Shown here piece by piece: positions 1-12,716 of a DNA stretch of 64,000 nt. Position 1 is the first letter of the stretch. Each line of letters begins with the position of its first letter. Made by a program: the position numbers and the translations under genes. The stretch is taken from positions 259,699,755 to 259,763,754 of the forward strand of contig CM030362.1 in assembly GCA_017893485.1 (NCBI GenBank), written 5' to 3'. The DNA is from Hemerocallis citrina (lineage: Eukaryota; Streptophyta; Magnoliopsida; Asparagales; Asphodelaceae). Under the pieces are notes generated by a model. The model was not told where the DNA came from. It ran no database searches and saw only the letters and a program-made list of their open reading frames with translations.

Positions 1-379
1 CCTCGATCCACAATCCGGGTCGGAATCACCACTCCTCCAATGGTTGAGACAGAGAGCGCAACTGCTCCTTGAAGGACCGTCGACTCTCGAACAATTGCGG
101 GGATGGAGGTCCTGTGACGAGGGCATAGTTCCATGAATTTCGAGATGAAATCTTCCGGGCCCTCTGAGGTGGGACCTGGACCGAGCATCACACTTACCGA
201 GCAGGAAGGGCCGAAAACGGGAATGATGAGTCCCATTGGTTAACCCAATCCGAGGGACGGAAATACCCAATCCTCCAACAACTGCAAGAAATGGAAGATC
301 GCCTTGCTCGGATCGGTGAAGGAGGGAGGTAGGTTGAACAGAGATATCGGTCGAACAGGCCACCCTCCTCCTCCCATAT

Positions 380-1208
380 CCTGGACGCACCCATTCCGTG
401 GAGTTTCAAACCTCCAGCGTTCGAAATCTACAACGGAGAAATGGATCCTGCTGATCACATTGAGGGCTTCAAAATCCTCATGATGATTCACAGCACCTCG
501 GATCCCCTTCTTTACCTTGCGTTCCTGGCCACCCTGAGAGGTCTCACATGAGAATGGTTCACCAAACTCGCCCCTGATTTTTGCATGGATCTGTGGCTAG
601 GTTCTCGCTCACTTCATGACCAGTCAAAAGGCTGAGAAGACAAGTGCCTCCTTACTGGACTTTAGACAGAAGGACGGAGAATCCCTTCGAGATTTCGTCC
701 CAAAATTTGTGGCAGAAGCACGATCGACCTCCTCCCTCGATGCTGGGGGCGCAGCAGTGGCTTTTCGACACAATGTCTGTCATGACTCCTTATATGCCTC
801 CCTGGCCAAGAAAAAACCCATCGACTTTCCTGACCTTCTCCATAGGAGTGAGAAGTACATCCAGGCCAAGGAGGCCCTCCATCCCTGCGGTCGGAAGGGA
901 TCCCCCACTAAAGGAGAGAGAAAGATAGACAGCTCCGCGCTTCCCAAGAAGGCATAGAAAGACGTCTTAGGCAAGAGGCATCTCCCCCCGCATACACGGT
1001 TTGATAAGTTGACTCTGCTCAATGCGAGCGTCTCAATTATCCTAATGAAAATAGAAGACGACATACTCCAACGCCTTACTTGGTCCCACAACCCCAACAA
1101 GAAGAGGGACCAGAGGTTCAACTTCTGTTTCCATCGGGACCACGACCACGAAACTGATAACTGTCGAGCTCTGAAGGACAAAATTGAGGCTCTCATCTGG
1201 AGAGGATA
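380..1208 (+). pseudogene. gag: Tat gag fragment (outer element)
   Basis: Structural capsid/nucleocapsid polyprotein of a Ty3/gypsy element, broken. Residues readable from about 395 (WSFKPPAFEIYNGEMDPADH) through the capsid core (LATLRGLT, then stop, EWFTKLAP) and 616-957 (AEKTSASLLDFRQKDGESLRDF) match the gag of the young Tat element in this window almost motif by motif. The nucleocapsid-like motif FCFHRDHDHETDNCRALKDK follows at about 1120-1185. Stops and frameshifts occur near 549, 594 and 956. It is cut at 1208 by the chromovirus and resumes at 31938. The first 380 bases hold only degraded N-terminal gag sequence without a clear frame. Confidence 0.85.
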
Positions 1209-4200
1209 TGTAACACCCCAAATTCCAAATAAGATCGAATTCGAAATTCCACAGGATTTTTACACTTCTCTTCGTACAATTTTACAAGGAATTAAAACTT
1301 TTATTACATTAGAGTTATATTTAAACAGCGGAAGCAAAGTTACAACAATTACATGAATGAAATAAAACAACACTTGAATAATTCTTTAAGCGTCAATTTC
1401 TCCTTAGTCTTTTTCATGCACATTACCCTGCATAAAAACTGTGGGCACGTCAGTTCATTCAACTGACGCAAAGATATAATACATCAATTTCTCTTACTTA
1501 GAAAGCACAAACTTGTCACAAATCAAAGCTACGGGAAATATCCTATTGATGTCATGTGTGAATGTGCACTTAATCCTTAATGCAATTATTTATGTTACAT
1601 GACACTAATGCGCACTTATTCGGATTCTATGCATCCCATACTACATATGTAACCCCTATTTCCGTTAATTTGTATTTTCAAGTCTTTTCCCGTATTTTAA
1701 ATTCTTAACTATTCTCTTTTTAATTTATTATGTTATTCAAACTATTTTGTGAAGCCCAATATTTGATTATTCAACTGTTTTAATATTTGAAATGTTTTGG
1801 AGCCTAATCCCATGACTGATTTATCAAAATGATTTTTAAACCCAAGCCAATTGTCTAATTTAAGCCCAATTGTCTAATTTATTAATTGTTTTGAGCCCAT
1901 AGACCAAGCCCAACTCCTATTGGATCATGATCCACTAAACCAAATCCAACCCCATTTGTTGACCAGATCAACAAATCCCCAAAATCTCTCCCCATCCTGT
2001 AACCCCAAAATTTAATCCCTATCAATTAGCCCTAAAATCCCTCCTCCTTTATTTGGCATTACAATAAATTTTGTTGCCTTTAAACCTCTCCACACAATCA
2101 GCCTATTGATTGTAATTCCGTAACCCCCTTCCCCTATAATCACTCTACTCCTTATTTTTATACTATTTCTATACATTTATTATAATATAATCCCCTATCT
2201 TTCTCTCCCCGTACTCTCTCTCCTTCTCTGTTTAAACCTAAACAAAACAAAACCCAGAACCCCTTCTCATCTCCTTCTTCCTCCTGCTCACCCCTATTGT
2301 CGAACCCAAAAACAGAAAACCCATCTCCAACACCTCACCTTCTCCGCTATCCCGCTCCCTCAGACCTCTGAAGAACCCGAGCCACCGCCCTTCTCCGATC
2401 GCCCTTCACCATTGCCCATCCCTTCCTCCTTGCCAGCAGTAGTCGAGCACCTCCTCCACAACGCCAGTCGCTACTGCACCGTGTCGCCTCAGATGCGACC
2501 ACCATCGCAGACCCCTCCTCCTCGTCGACTGTTGAACCCATCTCCACCGCAACCGATCCTTGCCATCTTCACCTCTATCTACTGCCACCGGAGTCGACGT
2601 CGCCTCACCCTCTTCACCTCCCTCGAATCCACCGGAGAACCCCACCATCATCGCCGTCCAAACTGTGACATCGTCTTCTCTGTTTCGGCGCGAAAATAGA
2701 GCAATCGCTCGTGCTCGCTGTCGCATCGCTTCCCAACCACAGCGCCGCCATCTGCCGCCTGTGTCGCCAGTCCACGCTTGCTCCTGCCTTGCCCTACTCC
2801 CACCGTCGCAACTCTTTCGCTCTCTCCCTCCCTCTTCCTGTCAATGGGAAGAAGACGCAGTGTGAGTGGTTGATTTTGCCATTCCGTGTTTTGGTGTAGC
2901 GGATCCCGAAGTGGTGTTCGCTGTTTTGGCCCCAATCCGGTGTGGAGAAGCTCATCTATTGGCTGTGTTCACTGTCCCGTGTTTTGGCGCAGCAGATCCT
3001 GGTCGGCTATTTGCTGTTCGGTCCCGATCCAGTGTGTGGATTTGCTGAGTTGCTGGCTTTGTTGCTTGAACTTCTTGCACGTATTTTGCACGTAATTTTC
3101 GGAGTTTGCCGGTTATTCTCTTTTGAATTGTCAAAAAGGCAAGTATCTCTTGTACAAATTTATTTGTTCTCGTACAAGCTTCTTTGCAAAAATACCGCAA
3201 GTATATTATTTTTGACTCTAATTCGCATTCATAAGTCGAATTGAAAACTGTTGCTATACATAACCCTTGATCCCATATTCGTACATGATCGCGAATACTT
3301 TGTTGTCATATGCATTACATGAACACAAATTTATACACACAAATGTACTCTTAGTATTATATATGATTATGTGCATGATTGTTTTACTCGTGATAGTAGT
3401 TAAATATGACCTCTTGTTCTTGTTGATTAAAATTAATAAAAGTAACAAGTCGGGATATATGGGAAAGATTTAAGTAGTGGGCAATATAGAAGAGCGTACT
3501 CAGACGGGAGCTCGTAGTTTCCCGATGCAAGTTGCAAGTTTGCAAATTACAAGTTTACATGTTTCACGTTACAAGTTTATACTCTACATGTTTTACATTG
3601 CACGTATCTCGATACAATATTGAATGTACATATTTTTCCCGAGTACGTGACCTATAAAACCCACCACTAAGTCTGAACGCAACTGATTGCAAGTAGCAAC
3701 CATGTAGCAAAAAGATGGATGCATGAAGTGCTACCTAGATAGGATCAAACATTAGACATAAGATTAACACGTGCACTTGCATGATCCAGTAACATGTTAC
3801 ATGTTCATGTTGACTTGATACTTGTTTACTTGATTACTTGTTTTACATGCCACTTGTTACATAATGCCTTGTTCATATCATGTTTACATATTGCATTTCT
3901 CCTATTTCATGACTTTCGATTCCTTGCTCTTTTCCTGTTTTTCTTTTGTTTTGTTTTGGACCTGTTTCCCTTAGCTTGTACCCCCTTGCGGCCCGTGACT
4001 TGTATTAACGGGGGTCTTCTTGTTTCCCTTTTCTTTTTTTTTGTTATAATATACTTGCAGGCCCAAATGGAGAGTTACTAGAAGGTGTCGCTGACCAAGT
4101 GTTCTAGTTTATTGTTATCATGTTATCTTCAGTTTATGTTTTATTTCATGCAACTCCTTATTGTAATCTAGGCTTGTTTGACCCGTAACTATTTGTATTT

Positions 4201-7200
4201 CCCAGTTGTTGGTTATGTTAAAGAATATGTCATGTACTTTCATTATCATATTGTGATTTTACATGCCTGCGTGGATTGTTTTATTATCTTGTTGTTGAGT
4301 TTACCTGTACAACTTATGAATGGTGTATTCGCATCATTCGCTGGGCCTCAGTCACGTGCCCGTATCCCTGTGTTTTGGGAAGCGGGGTGTGACAACATAG
4401 GTCCGAGGGCAAGCCCTTAATCGTTCTTAATCTTGTAGGGTTCAATCCCTCGTCATGACTTAAACTACTATGGTAACAAAGTATCCTAGATGTTCTATGA
4501 GTTACGAGCTCATGTCCAGACAGCCTGGAGGGAAATCCCACGTCACGACACGACGCATCGTGTAGAACCTATGGACAATTCAGCCTCCGTCATGGGACAT
4601 GACACCACCCGTAGTCACCAAACACCTCACAAGAGTTGCCTGCGGTACAGACTCCTAGAGACATATCCACGTCATTACACGACGCATCGTGTAGACAGCC
4701 TATGAATACTCTCATGCCGTAGCTCCGAGACCCTCAAACTCTTGTTTTTCTCTTATTTTTATCACATCTTCACTATGTTTCGAATCCTTAATTATTTGAA
4801 TCATGAATAAGATCAATACCCTAGAGTTAGCACTCCCTTTATACCGGTCTTAACCATCAATTCAACAATATGACCCAAACTTAGTCTTTTCTTTTCAATA
4901 TCTTATCTCAAAAGTATTCATTCAATGCCGGTATAGGGCTTAGCTACACTCTAGCTTTTAATTCCATTTCATGTTCATACTCATAAAATATTTCATAATT
5001 CAACATGATCTTATATTTCACTTTCATGTACCATTTCATGCATAAATAATAAATTCATTTTTTTTTCAACTTATCAAATTCATAATTCATTCTTTCACAT
5101 AATTTCTCTTATTTTCAAAGTACCAATATTAAGTTCAAAACATACTTTCAAATTTCTATTAGTCAAATCTCATTTCAAACTCTTTATTAAAACTTTTAGA
5201 ATAAATATTCATTTTTTCTTTTTTAAATCAATAACTCAATAAGACAATTTGTATACAAATCTTCTTGAAATAGTCTTAAATCTCACTCATAAATAGACCG
5301 AGAGTTATAGGAAAATTCTCATAAAGTCTAGACATTATTTGAATTTTTCTAGTATTTTTTCCCAAATTTTCATTCACTTCTAATACCCTTACAATATTAA
5401 AAACTCAAAAAAAAAAATCACAGCTTAAATCAAAACCCAAAGCCAGGATTCGAACCCACAACCGCAAGCCACGTCAGCACGCCACAGTGACCGTACTGTG
5501 GCACCACCGAAGACCACAGTGTCCAAGGCACCAAGGTGTCATGAGATGGGTTATAATTCATATGGTTTAATTCTCGCACTGTTTGGATTTTTTCGAAAAT
5601 GAAAAAATAAACCCAGTATTGAACCCGCAACCAAGGACCAACCCAGAGCTACAGTAGCGCTCTGTGTGCACCCGAAGACCAATAAGTCCAAGTGACTAAC
5701 CTGTCTTAAAGACGAGTTGGGTTGGTTTTGATCCAGTTCTCTGTTTATTATTAATTTTCATAACTCAAAATTTTTTGTTCTTTTCTTTTCTCTTTTGTAT
5801 CAAAATTTTCTAGATTATAAACAGTATATATTTACAGTAAAACAGTATTTTAATAATCCTTATTTGACGTGAAAAACATGAGTTCTTAGTTCTATTTTAT
5901 GTTCTATGTTCATAACTTCGACATTGAGAACAATTCACAATTTTTTTACATTATTCATAATCAAAATTTCCACAGAAGACTATTTTTTCTCTTTATTTTT
6001 ACTTGTTGTTATTAAACAATAATTTTAGAACATAAACTCCTCTTTCCACATTAGTATTATACTAATTTCATCAATAAGGTTTCCATGGTGCATTCAATCA
6101 ACTAGTCATCTCATAAACACAAATTTCTAAATTTAGCATGACCCAAATATATATATTTCATGGTAACATGATCAATTTTAGTATGGAAATCAAAATTGTA
6201 TCAACTAGCAAATCAATTTACCAAGCATTCACTTTATCTACAATTTCTCTCTATTTAAACAAACATGTGACCAATCTACTTAGTTTCAATTAGCAATTTT
6301 AACAATTCAAACCCTAGCATGATGTCTAAAGTAGAAGCATGAGAAATCATCTACCTATTGGAGAAAAATAAGTATAAAGCTCTTAGAAATCTCCTAGAAT
6401 GCACGAATGGATCATTCTCCTCCTAGATTGTGCCACCAACACGCCTCCGCCTCCTTATGCTAGCAAACCCGAGCCCTCTCTCTTGCTCTTTGATGTAGGC
6501 CGGACACCTCTTGAAGGAACACACACACAAATAAAATCCCTCAATTTTTTACTCACCAAAAACTCTCAATCTTTTCTCACTCTAATTCTTTTTTTCTTTC
6601 TTTCTTTATCAAATTTCTAATGTACTACATGAGAAGGGTGAGGGGGGTATTTATACTTTTTTGAAAGCAAAATAGATGGCTAGGATTGATCTAGATGGTT
6701 AAGAATTGAAGGCTAGGATGTGTTAGGGAGTTATAGCAACCACCCATGAACACATAACCACCCCATCCACTACACCACTCTCTCCATCTCTCCTTGCCTC
6801 CATTCGGCCACACCCCCAAGCACACTAGACACGTTCTAGTGCAATGCACGTGTCTCATCTAGTACCCCCTATTAATTGTTGTACAAGATTAATTAATTTA
6901 TTGTCTACTAAATGTGTCTACACTACATGTTATGACAATTAAAAGATAAAATAACTAGTGGGGTCAAAAATAGTGGGCCTTAGACCCATGGGTTATTAAT
7001 AAAATACTTAATTAATTAGGGTGGGCTAGATTAGACAATTAGGCCTAGGCTTTTAAAATAGGCTTTAAAAATTAAAAGGGAAAGATTAAAATATTTGTTT
7101 ATGTTATGAAAAGAGATAATTTCTAATGAAAGAAATTGCACAAAAATTTGTACGTGCAAAACACGTAAAAATCAACAAACTTATAATAAAATATTTCAGG

Positions 7201-7208
7201 ATCTTACA
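1209..7208 (-). repeat. Left (3') LTR of the chromovirus, interrupted by a solo LTR
   Basis: Own sequence is 1209-1647 and 4400-7208 (about 3.25 kb); 1648-4399 is a later solo LTR plus its target duplication. The sequence matches the right LTR throughout, for example TGTAACACCCC, CAACTGACGC and the 6648-6655 TATTTATA, with roughly 5-8% difference by eye. The TATA box read on the minus strand (TATAAATA, 6648-6655) would be the promoter in the 5' copy. No coding region is supported here: the long AT-rich stretch 4740-6640 holds only LTR sequence, including two imperfect copies of a motif resembling a tRNA B box (5446-5457 and about 5614-5626). Confidence 0.9.
1648..4394 (+). mobile_element. Solo LTR, family 'TGTAACCCC...GTGTGACA', copy 1
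   Basis: A 2747-bp insertion beginning TGTAACCCC and ending GGGGTGTGACA, flanked by the perfect target duplication ACATA (1643-1647 and 4395-4399). The right LTR of the host chromovirus gives the empty site (CTACATAGGTCTGAG near 29104), so the boundaries are certain. There is no internal region, primer site or polypurine tract, hence a solo LTR left by LTR-LTR recombination. The centre (2200-2870) is a pyrimidine-rich, GC-richer block that yields several open frames, none with recognisable protein content. Short ACTTG/CAAGTT-type repeats lie at 3520-3610 and 3790-3880. Two related copies occur at 39351-42867 and 44044-48275. Confidence 0.9.
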
Positions 7209-10200
7209 ACACTCCCTCCTAAGAATAGTTCCGTCCCCGGAACTACTCTTAAAGAGTGAGGAAACAGAACACAACAATAAAAATATAAAAGAAGAGACAA
7301 GAAGACACAAATCAAGCAAAGAGCTCAGATGATCCTTCATCATTCTCTCCTCAGATTCCCAAGTAGTCTCTTCAACCAACTGGTTTCTCCAGACTACTTT
7401 GACCATCAGTATCGTCATGTTCCTCAAGACTTTCTCCCGACGATCCACAATCTCAACTGGAAGCTCAATGTAACTCAGATCCAACTGCAAACCCTCCGGC
7501 ACTTCGGGCAAATGGTGACTTAGATCTGGAATGTAACCTCTCAGCATAGACACATGGAAGACATTGTGCACATGAGACAACTCTTCCGGCAACTCCAACC
7601 GGTAAGCAGTTTTCTCAATCCGCTTCAATATCTTATATGGGCCTATGAACCTTGGGGATAACTTCCTGCCTCTGCCAAAGCGAATCACACCTTTGCTAGG
7701 TGATACATTCAAAAAGACAAAGTCACCAACCTTGAACTCAAGGTCCCTCCTCCGGTTGTCTGCATAGCTCTTCTGCCTACTCTGAGCATCCACCAATCTC
7801 TTTCTGATCAGATCGATCTTTTTAGAGGTTTGCTACATAATCTCAGGCCCAAACATTTTCCGTTCCCCCACTTCAAACCAACAGACAGGTGTTCTGCACT
7901 TCCTGCCATACAGAGCTTCGTACGGCGCCATCCCGATACTAGTCTGAAAACTGTTGTTGTAGGCAAACTCTACTAGAGCTAGATGCTTTTCCTAACTGCC
8001 TCCAAAATCTAGCACACAACACCGAAGCATATCCTCAAGAATACGATTGACTCACTCAGTTTTCCCATTAGTCTGAGGATGAAAAGCAGTACTGAAATCT
8101 GTCTTGGTACCCAAAGCTGTCTGAAGACTCCTCCAGAAATGCGAAGTAAACCGTGCATCTCGGTCAGATACAATAGTTAACGGAACACCATGAAGTCTGA
8201 CGATCTCTCCAACATACAGCTCGGCTAATTTGTCCATAGACGAAGTGAGTTTCATTACCAAGAAATAAGCAGACTTGATTAGTCGATCGACTATAACCCA
8301 AATCATATCATTGCCCTTTGAACTCTTGGGCAAACTCGTGATGAAATCCATGCTGATGTTATCCCACTTCCGCTCCGGAATAGGTAATGGTTGCAATAAA
8401 CCTCCTGATTTCTGATTCTCGGCTTTCACCTACTGACAAATCTCACACCTCGCCACAAATTCAGCCATATCCCACTTCAAACCTAACCACCAGAAATGCT
8501 GCTTAATGTCCTTATACATTTTAGTGCTCCCAGGATGTACAGACAAAAGAGTAGCATATGCCTCCTGAAGATTACTCTCCTTCAAGTCCAACTGATCCGA
8601 AACACATAACCTCTCTCCAAACCACAACACTCCATCCCTGATCTGAAATATCGACAACCTGCCTGCACCAACCTGCTCCTGCATCTTTTGGATCTCTGCA
8701 TCTTCTCTCTGACTTGATATAATCCTTTCATTCAGCATGGGCTGAAGCCTCAACTGAGCTAAGGATGCTCCCAAACCTTGCAGAACAACTTCAATACCAG
8801 CTCGATCCAACTCCTCTGTAAGACGCCTCTGAGTTGTATTCAAACTAGCCAAACTGCTCTTACGGCTAAGTGCATCAGCAACAACATTAGCCTTCCCAAG
8901 GTGGTACTTAATCTCAGGATGAATGTCCTCAAGTACTTTCAGCCATCTCCGTTGCCTCAGATTCAGGTCTTTCTGCCGGTAGATGTACTTCAAGCTCTTA
9001 TGGTCCGTGTACAGGTTCAGCTTCTTACCATACACGTAATGTCTCCATTGCTTCAAGACGAAGATAATCGCAGCCAACTCCAGATCATGAGTCGGATAAT
9101 TCTTCTCATGCGGTCTTAGTTGCCTAGACCCATATGCGATTACTTTCCCTTCTTGCATTAAGACACAACCAAGCCCACGATGTGAAGCATCGCTATAGAT
9201 GTCATACTCAACACCTGCTCTAGGTGAAGCCAAAATGGGAGTAGCAGTCAGCTTCTCTTTCAACTCCTGAAAGCTTGCCTCGCACTGCTCAGTCCACTTG
9301 AAGTTTGCATTCTTCTTGGTCAGACCACTGAGCGGCACGGCTATCTGAGCATAGCCTTGAATGAACCTCCTGTAGTATCCAGTTAGCCCAAGGAAACTCC
9401 TGATTTCCTTCACTGTAGTAGGCCTTGCCCAATCTCTCACCGCCTCTATCTTCTGCGGATAAGTCGCCACACCCTCCTTAGAAAGGATGTGACCCAGGAA
9501 TGTCACTTCAGATTTTCAGAAATTGCACTTGGACAACTTGGCATATAACTTATGCTCTTGAAGCTTCTCCAAAACTACAGCCAGATGCACTGTGTGCTCC
9601 TCCTCCGACTTAGAGTACACAAGGATATCGTCGATAAACACCATAATGAACGAATCAATAAACGGCCTCAAAACTTTGTTCATCATGTCCATGAAGATTG
9701 CAGGTGCATTCGTCACTCCAAATGGCATAACTAAGAATTCGTAATGCCCATGTCGAGTTCTGAATGCAGTCTTATGTACATCTTCAGTCTTCACTCGAAC
9801 TTGATGGTATCCTGATCGAAGATCTATTTTGGAGAAAATAGTTGTTCCTTGTAAACGATCGAACAAGTCATCAATTCGTGGAATAGGATACTTACTCTGA
9901 ACAGTGACCTTATTCAGCTCTCGGTAATCGATGCACATCCTCATCGATCCATCCTTCTTCTTTACCAACAGCACCGGTGCTCCCCAAGGCGACGTACTCG
10001 GTTGAATAAAGCCTTTCTCCAACAATTTCTCAATCTGCCGTTTAACTTCATCCTGCTCCACAGGCGCCATCCTATACGGTGCCTTGGAAATGGGTGCACT
10101 CCCAGAATGGATAGTGATGCTGAACTCTACATCACGTTGCGGGGGTAACTCAGAAAAATCTTCCAAGAACACAGTCGAATAATCCCGAACCACTAGAATT

Positions 10201-10670
10201 TGCTGCACCTCCAAAGGAACCTCGTTCTTGCTGATAGCTGTCACCAAAACTGAACATCTCTTCTTCCCTTGGAAAGTAACTTCAGGACCACCTGGAGCCT
10301 TCAATGTTACTTCCTTGGTCTTGCACTCGATGTTCACACTGTACGCTGACATCCAATCAATGCCAATGATAACATCGACCCCCAAGACGTTCAGCTCGAT
10401 CAGATCAATCCCGAAAATTCTATCTCTAATCACAATCTCGCAGTCCGCATAGCACCGATCAGCGATTAAAGTCTCCCATGATGGAGTAGCAACTGCTAAG
10501 ACCTTACTTGGAAAGACCTTCGGTTCAATTCCCAAGACTTTAGCAAATTATGGAGAAACAAAAGTATGAGAGGATCTAGTATCGAACAAAACAATAGCTT
10601 TTCTTCCATTCAAATAAAGTTCACCTGTTACATAACACACGCTCGTTACATAACAGTTCACTAAATAAAC
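7104..10670 (-). pseudogene. pol: Chromovirus pol: protease-RT-RNase H-integrase-chromodomain
   Basis: Reverse-transcription and integration polyprotein, read right to left. Protease: LFDTRSS at about 10590, where the expected Gly of D-T/S-G is Arg. RT: 9516-10535, with the catalytic FIDDILVYS near 9615-9640 and [10 protein letters not shown]; a stop at 9513 separates it from TFLGHILSKEGV. RNase H: YSDASHRGLG, TDHKSLKYI and ADALSRK between 8850 and 9210. Integrase: zinc-binding H..H..C..C ending RCEICQ at 8430, then D (SMDFITSLP), D (VSDRDARF) and E (PQTNGKTE) within 8052-8380. Stops lie at about 8430, 8049, 7993 and 7835. C-terminal GPYKILKRI and a chromodomain (PVEIVDRREKVLRN...VVWRN, about 7330-7450) identify a chromovirus. 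The last frame has no stop before the LTR. Confidence 0.92.
7209..7226 (-). other. Polypurine tract of the chromovirus
   Basis: On the minus strand TCTTAGGAGGGAGTGT ends exactly where the left LTR begins. This purine-rich run next to the 3' LTR is the plus-strand primer of reverse transcription. The pol frame runs straight through it. Confidence 0.75.
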
Positions 10671-10702
10671 AATGAAAAGAGAACAACAGAAAGAAAACAC
10701 TT

Positions 10703-11711
10703 CTAAACATCCTCCCTCGCACCAGTGATGACGTGATCCACTTCATCAGTGTCAGCTTCAGTCAAGGCAAATACTCGCCCCTGCTGGTACGGCTTCTTCC
10801 CAACTTGCTGCATTTGTCCACTACGGGTGACATTCTGCGGCTTGGGGCATTGAGATTTGTAATGTCCCGTCTCACCACAGTTGAAACAAGTCACCACAGG
10901 AGGTCTCACCCAACTATTTCCAGGTCTTCCAGCCATGTTGACAGCATTTGCTCATGTCGGTCTGAACCTTTGAGCTGACGGCTGTCCCCTGAAATTCCCA
11001 GAAACTGCGGGCCTCTTCCCAACATGCCATTTGCTCCTCCAGTGCAGAGCGGCATGAAACTGCTCCATATCTTCCTCCGTAGCTACAGCTTGCTTGACCA
11101 ACTTGTCAAACCTCCTGATACCAAGGGTTTCATCTTAGATCTCAGACTTGGCCTTAATCCGTGCTCGAACTTCCGAGCTTTCTTTGCCTCGTCCATCACA
11201 AGTTCGGGCACATACCTCGAGAGCTGAGTAAATCTTGTCTCATACTCTCTAACCGACATACTGCCCTGCTGTAGCGCTAGGAATTCCATAGCCTTCTTCT
11301 CCTGGACATCAGATGGAAAGTAGTGACTGCGAAACTCCTCCAAGAATTCCTCCCAGCCAAGAAAAACATCTCCCATCGTCCGCTTCATGGACTGCCACCA
11401 AACAGCTACGTCCTTCTCGAACTGCAGTGCAGCCAACTTCACTTGCTGGCTTCCGGAGTTTCCAAGACTTCAAAGATAGTCTCGACCTGCCTGATCCAGT
11501 TGTCAGCCGCATCTGGGTCTGACTTTCCCTCAAACATGGGTGGTTTTATCATCTTGAATGATTCTACGAGTTTGATTGCCTCAGGTACTAGATTTGCAGG
11601 CATCCTCCCCTAGTTCTGATTCATGGCAACGGCGTTGAGGGTCTGATAGAATCTTTCTAGCTCCGTTTCCAAATCAAGCCCTTCTCCATTTCTAGCTCTT
11701 CTTCTAGCCAT
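10703..11711 (-). pseudogene. gag: Chromovirus gag
   Basis: Capsid/nucleocapsid protein, inactive. The likely start is the ATG at 11709-11711 (MARRRARNGEGLD), the first Met of the frame that leads into gag; the capsid core is at 11083-11442 (VAVWWQSMKRTMGD, WEEFLEEFRSHYFP, REYETRFTQLSRYVP). The nucleocapsid zinc knuckle CFNCGETGHYKSQCP is intact at about 10850-10895. Damage includes a stop after the first 33 codons (about 11610), a frameshift near 11450, another near 11090 and a stop near 10950. It lies directly upstream of pol. The family normally makes about 400-500 residues before the protease, in line with the span here. Confidence 0.88.
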
Positions 11712-11854
11712 ATTCTGATGCAAAAGATCCATTAAATTCGAAGTAGAAAACATAAATTCAAATCAATTCTCCATTTCATTGAATTCAAATATTGTAAATT
11801 CAAATTTAAAACATTCTCTGACATCAAATGAAAGCAGTAAGAAGATACAACATT

Positions 11855-12262
11855 CTAGTTCCTACGGTTCCTCTTGGCTTCTCGAAGCTCTTCCCGTAGT
11901 TCCGCCACTTCTTCCTTCAGTACATCGTACATATTCTTTCTCTTCTCAAGATCCCAAATACGATGACTAAGAGTTGCAATATCCTCCTTGCACTTCGCAT
12001 ACTGGGCCTGCAGTAGCTCTACTCTCTCCCTTTGTGTCTCTATCTGCCTCTAAAGAGACACAATGAGACTGCTCGGAACTGGCTCTTCCTCGTCGAAGGA
12101 ATCGTCAGACGAATCTGGAGGCGAAGTGATCTCTCGGGACTCAGGCCATTCATTTTCAAATTCTTCGGGATCTTCTTCATCGGAATCAGCTTGTCCAGGG
12201 TAGTAGTCCTTTTCGACTATGTGCCAATCATCACTGCCGGCTGGGTCGAAGTGGTTTGCCAT
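11855..12262 (-). pseudogene. Small acidic/coiled-coil ORF upstream of gag
   Basis: A 136-codon frame starting MANHFDPAGSDDW at 12262 and ending at the TAG at 11855-11857, with one internal TAG at 12050. Residues 1-70 are very acidic (D/E runs such as SDEEDPEEFENEW and DSSDDSFDEEE). Residues 72-135 are heptad-like and charged (ERVELLQAQYAKCKED, LKEEVAELREELREAK), typical of a coiled coil. It lies between the primer site and gag, the position of a leader ORF. I do not recognise the family. The internal TAG follows from a single CAG-to-TAG change. Whether it was ever made as a protein is inference from length, composition and the lone break. Confidence 0.5.
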
Positions 12263-12402
12263 CTTAGAAAGGAGAAGAAGAAGAAGTATAAATCACAGAG
12301 AAACACAAATGTAAGTGACTTACATTTAAATCTCTATACTCAACACACACTCTAATGTCCATTCTAAGGTGTCATTCCATATAAATTTGTACTACTTGGA
12401 AG

Positions 12403-12716
12403 TATGGCTGCAAACGAATCGAGCTATTCACGAGCTATTCAGCTCGAGCTCGGTTAAAGCTCGGCTCGAACCGAGCTCGAGTCGAGCTCGAGCTTAAAAC
12501 TGAGCTCGTTTCGTAAACGAGCCGAGCTCGAGCTTGGATTTTTTTTTTAGGCTAAGCTCGCGAGCTATTCGGCTCGAATACGGTCAAAGCTCGGTCAAAG
12601 TTCGGCAAGAACTGAGCTCGAGCCGAGCTCGAGCTAAAAAATGAGCTCGTTTCGTAAACGAGCCGAGCTCGAGCCTGAAGGTATTCGGCTCGGCTCGGCT
12701 CGGCTCGATTGCAACC
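12403..12716. mobile_element. GAGCTCGAGC-rich MITE (Mutator-like)
   Basis: A 314-bp insertion in the chromovirus leader with an 11-bp direct duplication CTACTTGGAAG on both sides (12392-12402 and 12717-12727). The ends are imperfect inverted repeats, TATGGCTGCAAACGA at the left and the complement of TTGCAACC at the right. The body is low-complexity, built from GAGCTCGAGC and GCTCGGCTCGA, and its two halves repeat each other (a block around GAGCTCGTTTCGTAAACGAG occurs at about 12504 and 12642). Duplication length and terminal repeats suit a non-autonomous Mutator-like element; no coding capacity. Confidence 0.75.

Noticed and set aside
2347..3244. Open frames in the centre of solo LTR copy 1
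   Set aside because: Pyrimidine-rich sequence yields long frames by chance; nothing is preserved at protein level in the sister copies.
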